62,293 bases of DNA from an uncultured Acidimicrobiales bacterium (GTDB lineage Bacteria > Actinomycetota > Acidimicrobiia > Acidimicrobiales > SZUA-35). The stretch covers positions 1 to 62,293 of the forward strand of contig CALGOA010000132.1 in the NCBI GenBank assembly GCA_937958015.1, in the 5' to 3' direction. Every line of letters starts with the position of its first letter. The first letter of the stretch is position 1. A model generated the notes under the pieces. It was not told the origin of the DNA, did not search any database, and saw nothing but the letters and a program-made list of their open reading frames with translations. Made by a program: the position numbers and the translations under genes. Below, piece after piece: positions 32,961-40,217 of the stretch.

Positions 32961-34355
32961 ATGAGGACACCGAGTCTGATTGCCACGGCGGTGATCGTCG
33001 GCATCGTGGGTGCGATCGCACCCGCAGCAGCACAGGCCCCGGACCAGACATTCATCGGGTCGTCCGACAATCCGAGCGTCGCTGAATTCCGCCCTACGAC
33101 TCTCCCGCTGCTCGGTCGCGACGCCGTCGGTATCGGCGACATCCAACATCGTCGTAACTACGACGGGTCGGTGTTCTACGGCGTGCCGCTCAACTTCGAT
33201 TTCGGCGGGACCCGCGGCCCTCATTCGTGTCGAGTTCCAAGCTGGCCGAACGACATGAACTGCCATGTCCAATTCGAGTGGACCAACACCACCGATGAAC
33301 CGGTCACCGAAGTTGCCGTGGGATTTACCGGACTCGGGCTCTCCGCCACCAGCGACCTGGGGTCGCCGATCGAGCCGGGGGAGGCGGGGATCGTTGCCGT
33401 CGAATTGGTGCCGAACCCAACGCCTGGTTCGTATGAGGGAAGGCTGGTCCTGCTGGCGAATGGCGAGGTGGCCACCTTCGAAATGGCGTTCGACGTGCTC
33501 GGCACGGCGCCCTCGTATCCGATGAGCGTCAACCATGTCTTCAGCGATGACGCGTTGTCTGTGTACTGGTCACCACCGGCGTTCGACGGCGGATCGCCGA
33601 TCACTGGCTACCTGGTTGAGCTGATACGGCCCGACCAGGAGCCCGGGACCCATCCCACCGCATCGTTCGAGTGGTGGGACGAACGAGTCGTTGCCTGTGA
33701 TTTCCGAGGCCAGCCCGAGCTGACGCAGTGTGATCTGCCAAATGCCCAATCGCCACTAATCGAGTCTGGGACATGGCTCGTTGCGGTGCAGGCTCTCACC
33801 GACCTCGATCCCGACCCTGCATCGCACGTCGATGTGTTCTTCACCGCCGAGATGCTGCTCTCGACGCTTGGCGAAGAGCCGAGCCCTGCGGTTGAGGATT
33901 CGTCGCCTGCCGACGAGGTGGTTGCTCAGCTGGACACTTATGACGACGCCCCAAACATTGCGTCGGTCGTAGAAGCCGTCGATTACGACAACAAGCTTGA
34001 TGCCCCGGTGCTGCGGCTCTATCAGGCGTACTTCAACCGGCCTCCCGACCTCGGAGGCGCCAAATACTGGTTGGCTCTCCGTCGTGAGGGTTATGACCTT
34101 GGTGACATCGCTGGGTTCATGTCCGAATCCGATGAGTTCCACCGCACCTATGCCGGCACCACCAACCCCGAGTATGTGGAGCGCGTGTATCGCAATGTCC
34201 TGGGACGAGACGTCGACCGGGTGGGATATGAGTACTGGCTCGGCCTGCTCGAAAATGGCGACCTCACCAGAGCTGGGGCCGTGTTCTACATCAGCGGCAA
34301 CGACGAGTTCATCGACTCCTACCCGTTCACCAACGGCCGCGCTGAACCCGCCTGA
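32961..34355 (+). CDS. Secreted FnIII and DUF4214 domain protein
   Basis: 464 residues. Signal peptide (MRTPSLIATAVIVGIVGAIA, cleavage near AAAQA), a beta-rich region with an abnormal-spindle-like repeat (residues ~90-190), a fibronectin type III domain (~185-300) and a C-terminal DUF4214 domain (LRLYQAYFNRPPDLGGAKYW, VERVYRNVLGRDVDRVGYEY). DUF4214 occurs in large secreted or surface proteins and its function is unknown. It resembles the protein at 59574-61148. Followed by a repeat-rich intergenic region and tRNA-Gln. Confidence 0.83.
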   Translation: MRTPSLIATAVIVGIVGAIAPAAAQAPDQTFIGSSDNPSVAEFRPTTLPLLGRDAVGIGDIQHRRNYDGSVFYGVPLNFDFGGTRGPHSCRVPSWPNDMNCHVQFEWTNTTDEPVTEVAVGFTGLGLSATSDLGSPIEPGEAGIVAVELVPNPTPGSYEGRLVLLANGEVATFEMAFDVLGTAPSYPMSVNHVFSDDALSVYWSPPAFDGGSPITGYLVELIRPDQEPGTHPTASFEWWDERVVACDFRGQPELTQCDLPNAQSPLIESGTWLVAVQALTDLDPDPASHVDVFFTAEMLLSTLGEEPSPAVEDSSPADEVVAQLDTYDDAPNIASVVEAVDYDNKLDAPVLRLYQAYFNRPPDLGGAKYWLALRREGYDLGDIAGFMSESDEFHRTYAGTTNPEYVERVYRNVLGRDVDRVGYEYWLGLLENGDLTRAGAVFYISGNDEFIDSYPFTNGRAEPA

Positions 34356-34467
34356 ACCGCCCCGGCGAACCGTGAAACCGCCTGAACCGCTCTATTCGAG
34401 CGTTTCGAGGTGGTTCACACCGAGAGGTGTCGGTTCGGGGTGGTTCACCCCGAGGTCTGGCCGTGTT
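34348..34467. repeat. Four 30-nt repeat units after DUF4214 gene
   Basis: Units begin at about 34348, 34378, 34408 and 34438. The first two share CCGCCTGAACCGC; the last two share GGTGGTTCAC(A/C)CCGAG, which is roughly the reverse complement of the first pair. Two perfect hairpins (34417-34430, ACACC/GGTGT; 34436-34452, CGGGGTG/CACCCCG) lie within. The first unit overlaps the DUF4214 stop codon. May serve as terminator for the genes on either side. Confidence 0.6.
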
Positions 34468-34468
34468 G

Positions 34469-34544
34469 CTCCCGGGGCTGGACTCGAACCAGCAACGCCT
34501 GTTTTCAAAGCGGGTGGGGGTCTGCCGATTGGTTGCTCCCGGGG
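34469..34544 (-). pseudogene. Decayed tandem copy of tRNA-Gln
   Basis: The 3' half (T-arm and acceptor strand) is identical to tRNA-Gln over 36 bp (34466-34501 versus 34533-34568). The D-arm region (CAATCGGCAGA versus CAATTGGTAGA) is still recognisable, but the anticodon stem no longer pairs and position 1 mismatches. Its 5' CCCGGG acceptor strand is the same DNA as the 3' CCCGGG of the intact gene. A truncated att-site duplication is the alternative explanation. Confidence 0.65.
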
Positions 34545-34608
34545 CTGGACTCGAACCAGCAACGCCTGGCTTCAAAGGCCAGTGTTCTACCAATTGAACT
34601 ACCCGGGA
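34536..34608 (-). tRNA. tRNA-Gln (UUG)
   Basis: 73-nt tRNA, CCA not encoded. Acceptor TCCCGGG/CCCGGGA, D-stem GTTC/GAAC, anticodon stem CTGGC/GCCAG with loop CTTTGAA giving anticodon UUG, variable loop GCGTT, T-arm GCTGG-TTCGAGT-CCAGC. Discriminator base is G. All four stems pair fully. Confidence 0.95.
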
Positions 34609-34700
34609 CCGCCGTGGCGGAAGATTGCCCACGGTAGCAATGTTTTGTCATCGCTCGGTAAGCGTTTCTGGTCAGATCCGGCGTTAGTCTTGCGGGCCTT

Positions 34701-34796
34701 ATGGGTTCGTTGATTAAGAAGCGTCGGAAGCGTATGCGCAAGAAGAAGCACCGCAAGTTGCTGAAGCGCACACGCGTCCAGCGTCGTAACAAGTAA
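34701..34796 (+). CDS. 30S ribosomal protein bS22 (AURKAIP1/COX24-like)
   Basis: 31 residues, extremely basic: [20 protein letters not shown] then [11 protein letters not shown]. It matches the actinobacterial small-subunit protein bS22 (M. smegmatis begins [12 protein letters not shown] and ends RTRVQRR), related to the mitochondrial AURKAIP1/COX24 domain. It binds 16S rRNA near the decoding region. TAGTCT lies 10 nt before the ATG, so the leader would be a few nucleotides. A strong terminator follows at 34818. Confidence 0.93.
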   Translation: MGSLIKKRRKRMRKKKHRKLLKRTRVQRRNK

Positions 34797-34817
34797 CGCA
34801 GCGTTAGCTGCGTGCTT

Positions 34818-34850
34818 CGACCGGGTCTTTGGCCCGGTCGTTTTGCGTTT
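34818..34850 (+). terminator. Intrinsic terminator of bS22
   Basis: Perfect 8-bp stem CGACCGGG/CCCGGTCG (34818-34840, 7-nt loop) followed by TTTTGCGTTT. Confidence 0.9.
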
Positions 34851-35027
34851 TGCCCACGTCAGACCTCCCACCGTTCTGTCGTCGGGCCAGCACATTCAGC
34901 CGTTCTGTCGGCGTGTGATTACAGAGATTGTGCTGGTGGAACGATTTTTGGGGGGATGGGTGGGGTGCGGCGATTTTGCTTGGTGGATGAGGGCCGGAAC
35001 GATCGGACGAAGCATGGTGAGACCAAC

Positions 35028-35039
35028 TAGCGTGGGGGT
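35028..35039 (+). promoter_or_regulatory. -10 box of leaderless promoter, glmU-like gene
   Basis: TAGCGT at 35028-35033 is exactly 6 nt before the ATG at 35040. Confidence 0.6.
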
Positions 35040-36119
35040 ATGGCGAAGGGAGACATCTCAGCACTAGTCATCGCAACGGCGTCAGGCGCCCCGCTGGTGT
35101 CTGAACGTCCCAAGCCGATTCATCTGCTGTGTGGTCGACCAATGTTGGCCTGGGTGCTCACCGCGATCGCCGACGCCGGCATCGGCGAGTCCGTCATCGT
35201 CACCGGACCCGATGGTGACTGGATCTCGAAGCGGATCATGGATGCACCACCGGTCGGTCTGGCGACCAGATTCCTGGAGCAGCCCCGCCCCCGCGGCACC
35301 GCCGAGGCGGCGCTGATCGGTATGAGTGGCTTCGACGAGTTCGATGATGAGGGCGATGTTCTTATCGTCCCGGCCGACATGCCCCTTCTCACCGGCGAGG
35401 TGATCGCCCAACTGCTCGAGGACCACCGGGCCAGCGATGCGTCGTGCACGGTCGCAACCATCACCCGACCCGACGGCGTCGGGGTCCGCAAGATCGAACG
35501 TGATCGTCACAACCGGGCCATTGGAATCATCGAATCCTCCACCGAACCCGACGGTTCCGCCGTCGAGTCCTCGGTTGGTGTCTACGTGGTTCGCCGCGGA
35601 CTGCTTTCACCGGCCATCCGACGCACCATGCCCGAACCATCCACCGGCCGGCACCTGATCCGGGATGTCCCGGGTGTGCTGGCCGACAGTGGCCATGCGG
35701 TCGCCACTTCCCACTTCGCCGAGGACGCATTCGACGAGGTCGACAACCGCCTCCATCTCGCAACGGTCGAAGCGGTCCTGCGGGATCGCACCAATCGATA
35801 CTGGATGGAACGAGGGGTCACCATGATCGATCCCGCCCGGACCCGGGTCGACGCCACCGTCACACTTTCTCCCGACGTCACGCTTTACCCGGGCGTCTCC
35901 CTTAGCGGATCCACCACGATTGCGGAGGGTTGTGACATCGGCCCCGACACGAATCTGGACCATTGCACGGTCGGGGCGCGAAGCGTCGTTCGATCCACAA
36001 CTGGCCAGTTGGCCACCATCGGTGAACAGTGCACAGTCGGTCCGTACGCCTCATTGAGCGCCGGAGCGGAAGTTGCCGACAGAACGGTCACCGGACCCTT
36101 CTATGCTGCAGGGGCCTAG
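35040..36119 (+). CDS. Truncated GlmU-like protein
   Basis: 359 residues in the position glmU usually occupies upstream of prs. It aligns with GlmU from the N-terminus (KPIHLLCGRPMLAWVL, PRPRGTAEAAL, PADMPLLTGEV, VDNRLHLATVEAVLRDR, GVTMIDPARTRVDATV) into the start of the left-handed beta-helix, ending TVGPYASLSAGAEV. The uridyltransferase loop GxGTRM is replaced by TASGAPLVS, and Asn in the EINTG motif is Ser. The acetyltransferase half, including its active site, is missing. UDP-GlcNAc synthesis therefore looks unlikely or altered; a sugar-binding or regulatory role is possible. The next gene, prs, follows after 47 nt. Confidence 0.75.
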   Translation: MAKGDISALVIATASGAPLVSERPKPIHLLCGRPMLAWVLTAIADAGIGESVIVTGPDGDWISKRIMDAPPVGLATRFLEQPRPRGTAEAALIGMSGFDEFDDEGDVLIVPADMPLLTGEVIAQLLEDHRASDASCTVATITRPDGVGVRKIERDRHNRAIGIIESSTEPDGSAVESSVGVYVVRRGLLSPAIRRTMPEPSTGRHLIRDVPGVLADSGHAVATSHFAEDAFDEVDNRLHLATVEAVLRDRTNRYWMERGVTMIDPARTRVDATVTLSPDVTLYPGVSLSGSTTIAEGCDIGPDTNLDHCTVGARSVVRSTTGQLATIGEQCTVGPYASLSAGAEVADRTVTGPFYAAGA

Positions 36120-36166
36120 TTCGGCAATTCGACACAAATGCGGCGTGTGAATAAGGGGAGACACTC

Positions 36167-37147
36167 ATGCTCGAAGCGGTCACGAAGAAGAAGTTGCACC
36201 TGTTCAGCGGGCGCCACAACATCGAGTTGGCGGCCGAAGTTGCTGAACGGCTCAACGTCGATCTGACCGAGGCCCACCCCAGCCAGTTCGCCAACGGCGA
36301 GACCCATGTCCGCTTCGCCGAGTCGATTCGCGGCTCCGACGTGTTCATCATGCAAAGCCACGGCATTCTCGACGGCCGTTCGCTCAACGACGCTCTCATG
36401 GAACACCTGATCATGGTTGACGCCGCTCGTCGAGCGTCCGCCAAACGGATCACCGCCGTCATGCCCTTCTACGGCTACGCCCGGCAGGACCGCAAGAGCG
36501 AAGGTCGCGAACCCATCACCGCCAAACTGGTCGCCGATCTTTTCAAGGCCGCCGGTACATCCCGCCTCGTGTCGGTCGATCTTCACAGCGGCCAGATCCA
36601 GGGTTTCTTTGCTGGGCCCGTCGACCATCTCACCGCTATGCCGGTGCTGGTGAACCACCTCAAGCAGTACGGCGAAGACCTTGTGGTCGTCTCTCCCGAT
36701 GCCGGTCGTGTGAAGGTGGCAGAGCGTTACGCCCAGAAGCTGTCGGCCGACCTGGCCATCGTCCATAAGCGCCGGCTCAAGGGCAAGAACAAGGTCGAGG
36801 CCAAGGATGTCGTCGGTGAGGTCGAAGGACGCCGTTGTGTGCTGATCGACGACATGATCGACACCGCCGGCACCATCTGCTCGGCGGCCGAACTGTTGAT
36901 GGAACGGGGAGCAACCTCGGTTGTCGCCGCCGCCACGCACGCGGTCTTCAGTGGACCCGCGATCGACCGTCTAAAGAACAGTGTGTTCGAGAAGGTCATC
37001 GTCACCAACACCCTGCCCCTTCCCGACGACAAGCAGTTCGACAAACTCGAGGTTCTGTCGGTCGCACCGCTGATCGCCGATGCGATCCACGCGGTCTTCC
37101 AGGACTCGTCGGTCAGCAGCATCTTCGACGGTCAGAACCAGCAGTAG
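36167..37147 (+). CDS. prs: Ribose-phosphate pyrophosphokinase
   Basis: 326 residues, PRPP synthase making 5-phosphoribosyl diphosphate from ribose 5-phosphate and ATP for nucleotide, His and Trp synthesis. Motifs: HGILDGRSLNDAL, MPFYGYARQDRKS, metal site SVDLHSGQIQGFF and the PRPP loop VLIDDMIDTAGTIC. Complete. A Shine-Dalgarno GGGGAG about 8 nt before the ATG fits an internal gene of an operon with the GlmU-like gene. Confidence 0.96.
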   Translation: MLEAVTKKKLHLFSGRHNIELAAEVAERLNVDLTEAHPSQFANGETHVRFAESIRGSDVFIMQSHGILDGRSLNDALMEHLIMVDAARRASAKRITAVMPFYGYARQDRKSEGREPITAKLVADLFKAAGTSRLVSVDLHSGQIQGFFAGPVDHLTAMPVLVNHLKQYGEDLVVVSPDAGRVKVAERYAQKLSADLAIVHKRRLKGKNKVEAKDVVGEVEGRRCVLIDDMIDTAGTICSAAELLMERGATSVVAAATHAVFSGPAIDRLKNSVFEKVIVTNTLPLPDDKQFDKLEVLSVAPLIADAIHAVFQDSSVSSIFDGQNQQ

Positions 37148-37211
37148 GTCCCCTGACGCACATGCAGTGCCTTTGACCCACGCGGGTTAGTTCGGTCGGC
37201 GCTGGCGCCGG

Positions 37212-38486
37212 GTGCGCTTGCCCAGCATGGTTGGGTTCCAGAATCCGGCCGATCGCGCCGATATGACCTGGGTGATAGAGAACCTTGCGTTGTATCTCAC
37301 CGACGATCGCGTCGAGTGGAAAGCTGCCTTTCCTGGCTCCACCTCCAACGGTGGATTCATGAAGAAGGCCACTCAGGTGCAATGGCCGACCGACGACGGC
37401 CCCGTGCAGATCAAACTGCACCAGGGCGTCGAGTTGAAGACCCACGTCCGCGGGATCACCGGCCTGGTGGAAACCACGACGCAGAGTCCGGACCTCCGCA
37501 ACGAAGCGCTGGCCTTCGTCTCCAAGGTTCGGCTCGGCATGGACATCGACCTTCCCGAGGGAGCGACCGAAGACGGCGAGGTCTTTCGCCGCCTGAAGAA
37601 CGTGGCTGCCGCCCACGGCGGAGCGGTTCTGGTGAACAACAACCTGCTCCGGAACGGCCAGTACATCGCCGGTGAACGGGCCGGGGACATCACGCCCCTC
37701 GTTGCCGAAAAGTCCGAAGCCGACCCCGCAACCGAAGCCGAGGCACAGATCGAAGCCGACTCGCCCACCGGCCAGAATGCCGAGGCCACGCCCGAGGTCG
37801 AAGCTTCGACGGAGGCATCATCTCGGCGAACACTGACCTGTGCCTATCTCACCGAACGCGGTTTCACCTGCGCCGACTGGCTGCCCGCCGGCCCGGCCAG
37901 CGAGTACCTGCGACCAAGCCACGAGATCGCGGCCCGCCTCGGCGCCATCAGCCTCGCCTATCTGTGGTGTGCCGCTCCCGCCGATTTCTTCTCAGACGAT
38001 GAACTCGAGCGGGCTGCGCTGGCCCCCGACCTGCTCGCCGGGCACACGCCGACCACCCGATCGATTCTCAAGATGGATCGCCAGCACGCCCAGGATTCGA
38101 TGAGTCAGACCATCGGTTGGACCTTGGAGAACATGTGGGGACTGGCGTGGGTTCTCGGGTACGACGTCGACCTCACCATCGATGGCGGCATCATCGATGA
38201 GCACACCACACGAGGACTGGTCGAATGGATGCCGGTGAAGGGTCGAACGATGACCAGCATCCTCGAGCAGGCCAACGCTCGCAGCGCCGAAGAGGTAGCC
38301 GATCGTGAGGACATCTTCTACTGCGCCCACAACGCGGTGCACAGGGCTCAGCACGGGGATCCCTCGTCGGTGCCCGACGGTTTCGACCCGGTCCTGGACG
38401 GTCGTCCCATCGCTGAGCGCCGCCACTCGCTCACCTGGTCGCTCTCGCCCCGGGTCGAGTGGGACGCAACCGACCTCAGCACGTAA
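37212..38486 (+). CDS. DUF4272 domain protein
   Basis: 424 residues. The C-terminal half (EIAARLGAISLAYLWCAAP, SQTIGWTLENMWGLAWVLGY) matches DUF4272, an uncharacterised domain. The N-terminal ~150 residues (VEWKAAFPGSTSNGG, a beta-rich segment) are unrecognised and are joined by an acidic, Glu/Ala-rich linker. No membrane or signal segment. The start is uncertain: GTG at 37212 or ATG at 37227. Confidence 0.75.
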   Translation: MRLPSMVGFQNPADRADMTWVIENLALYLTDDRVEWKAAFPGSTSNGGFMKKATQVQWPTDDGPVQIKLHQGVELKTHVRGITGLVETTTQSPDLRNEALAFVSKVRLGMDIDLPEGATEDGEVFRRLKNVAAAHGGAVLVNNNLLRNGQYIAGERAGDITPLVAEKSEADPATEAEAQIEADSPTGQNAEATPEVEASTEASSRRTLTCAYLTERGFTCADWLPAGPASEYLRPSHEIAARLGAISLAYLWCAAPADFFSDDELERAALAPDLLAGHTPTTRSILKMDRQHAQDSMSQTIGWTLENMWGLAWVLGYDVDLTIDGGIIDEHTTRGLVEWMPVKGRTMTSILEQANARSAEEVADREDIFYCAHNAVHRAQHGDPSSVPDGFDPVLDGRPIAERRHSLTWSLSPRVEWDATDLST

Positions 38487-38489
38487 GCT

Positions 38490-40217
38490 TCAGGATCTTG
38501 TGATCGAGGCGATCCGGCCGGCCTCCATCGTGATCACCTGATCCGCCCGATCGAGCGCCAACTGCCGTTGTGACACGGCGATCACCGTGGTCGATCCGAT
38601 CCGGCCGAGGCGATCCCACAACTCCCGTTCGGTGGTCACGTCGAGAGCGCTGGAGAGGTCGTCGACCACGAGGAGTTCGGGCTCGGTATAGAGGCTGCGG
38701 GCCGTCGCCACTCGTTGCGCCTGGCCGCCCGACAGTCGAAGCCCGCGGGCGCCGACCATCGTGCGGGTGCCTTCGGGCATGTCGTCGAGATCGCGATCCA
38801 GTGTTGTGAGCGACAGGATGTCGTCGAGCCGCCCGGCCGGTCGGCCCAGCACGATATTGCCCGCCAGCGACTCGCTGAACAGCCGGGGGAGTTGGGGAAG
38901 GTGGGCGCTGTTGGGCGGAACGAACCACGCCGACGGGTCCTCGACCGGGGTTCCGTTCCAGCTGATCGTGCCGGCATCGGTCGGCTGGAGCCCGATCAGA
39001 GCCCGTAGAAGGGTGGTCTTTCCCGAGCCGACCGGTCCGGTGATGACGGTGAACGTGCCGCGTTCCACGGTCAGGTTCACGTCTCGAACGCCGACGCCGG
39101 TCCCCGGATACAGAGCGGTCAGCCCCACCACCTCAAGTCGTTCGAGCGGTCGGCGCGCAGGGTCTGGTTCTCGGCCGAGCATGGTGTCATGTGGTTCGAT
39201 AGTGACCGGACGGTGGTCCACCAGTTGAGGCAACGAGCCCGGCGCGATGAGCTGCCCCATACGGCGGAACGCCACCAGCGATTGTTCCCGTGAGGTGATG
39301 AGCCGCGAGACGAATCGGGGTAGCTCTCCCAGTTGCACGGCATAGGCGACGAACAGCGCCAGATCGCCAACGCTGAAATCACCCCGGCGAACCGACGGCA
39401 CCAGCACCAGCAACGTAAGACCGATCGTCACATCGGCGGTCGACGAAGCGATGCCCTGCAACGTTTCGTCGATGACCGTGTCGCGCACGGCCGTCCTGCG
39501 GCGTCGTCTCGTGTGGCGCTCCAGGCGTTCGACCGCAGCCTCCTCCCGCCCCGCCAGTCGGAAAGCGAGCTGGCCGGTGAACATTTCCCCCAGGAACGAG
39601 GTGACCGTACTGGACGCTTCACGGTCGGCTAGTCGGGCGGCGTAGAGCCGGGGAGTGAGGAATCGGGTGATCAACGTGACGATCGCCAGCGGCACGAGTA
39701 CCACGAACGCGGCGCGGGCATCGATGGTCGACATGATTGCCACGGCGCCAACTGCGTAGAAGATGTAGCCCAGTCCGTCCAACCAGGAGTCCACCCAGAC
39801 GACGGCGTCACGCACATCGTCGGAGAAGCGGGCGATCGCCTCGGATGGGCTACCGGGCAGGGTGGCGGCACGACTGCCGCCGCTGGCGGTCTGGGCGGTA
39901 AGCATGTTGGTTCTCAGCAGGGTGAGAGCGGCAACCCACCAGCGGACGACGTAGTAGACAGCAGCACCAAACACGATGAAACGAACCAGTTCGCTGACGC
40001 CCAGCGTGATGAGGAGGCTGGTGATGGAGGTCGACTCGGTAAGCGCGTCGAATGCAAGCTTGAGCAGCCAGCCGGTCCACAGTGGCAGCAGGTAGAACGC
40101 GGTCCAGAGGATCCAGGAGAGGGCCCACAATCCCGGGCGGAAACTTCCGATGGCCCAGCCGAAACGGAACGGCGTTACCGGTTCGTGGCCGGGGCCGCGG
40201 TGATTGGTGGAGCTCAC
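38490..40217 (-). CDS. ABC exporter half-transporter, degenerate-site subunit
   Basis: 575 residues: about six transmembrane helices then a nucleotide-binding domain. Walker A TGPVGSGKTTL and signature LSGGQAQRVATARSL are intact. The Walker B is followed by Asp instead of the catalytic Glu (LLVVDDLSSALD) and the switch His is Gln (VIAVSQRQL). Its start overlaps the stop of the other half-transporter gene by ATGA (40214-40217). Together they form a heterodimeric exporter with one degenerate ATP site. The substrate is unknown. Confidence 0.9.
   Translation of the reverse strand: MSSTNHRGPGHEPVTPFRFGWAIGSFRPGLWALSWILWTAFYLLPLWTGWLLKLAFDALTESTSITSLLITLGVSELVRFIVFGAAVYYVVRWWVAALTLLRTNMLTAQTASGGSRAATLPGSPSEAIARFSDDVRDAVVWVDSWLDGLGYIFYAVGAVAIMSTIDARAAFVVLVPLAIVTLITRFLTPRLYAARLADREASSTVTSFLGEMFTGQLAFRLAGREEAAVERLERHTRRRRRTAVRDTVIDETLQGIASSTADVTIGLTLLVLVPSVRRGDFSVGDLALFVAYAVQLGELPRFVSRLITSREQSLVAFRRMGQLIAPGSLPQLVDHRPVTIEPHDTMLGREPDPARRPLERLEVVGLTALYPGTGVGVRDVNLTVERGTFTVITGPVGSGKTTLLRALIGLQPTDAGTISWNGTPVEDPSAWFVPPNSAHLPQLPRLFSESLAGNIVLGRPAGRLDDILSLTTLDRDLDDMPEGTRTMVGARGLRLSGGQAQRVATARSLYTEPELLVVDDLSSALDVTTERELWDRLGRIGSTTVIAVSQRQLALDRADQVITMEAGRIASITRS

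Larger units (their letters stand above)
34797..35039. other. Intergenic region between bS22 and glmU-like gene
   Basis: 243 nt. Contains a small hairpin right after the bS22 stop (ACGCAGC/GCTGCGT), the intrinsic terminator at 34818, an 11-bp direct repeat CCGTTCTGTCG (34871-34881 and 34900-34910) and the leaderless promoter at 35028. No further gene is seen. Confidence 0.6.

Noticed and set aside
34348-34467. 30-nt repeats considered as a CRISPR array
   Set aside because: Repeat cores are 13-16 bp, two orientations occur, there are no unique spacers and no cas genes.
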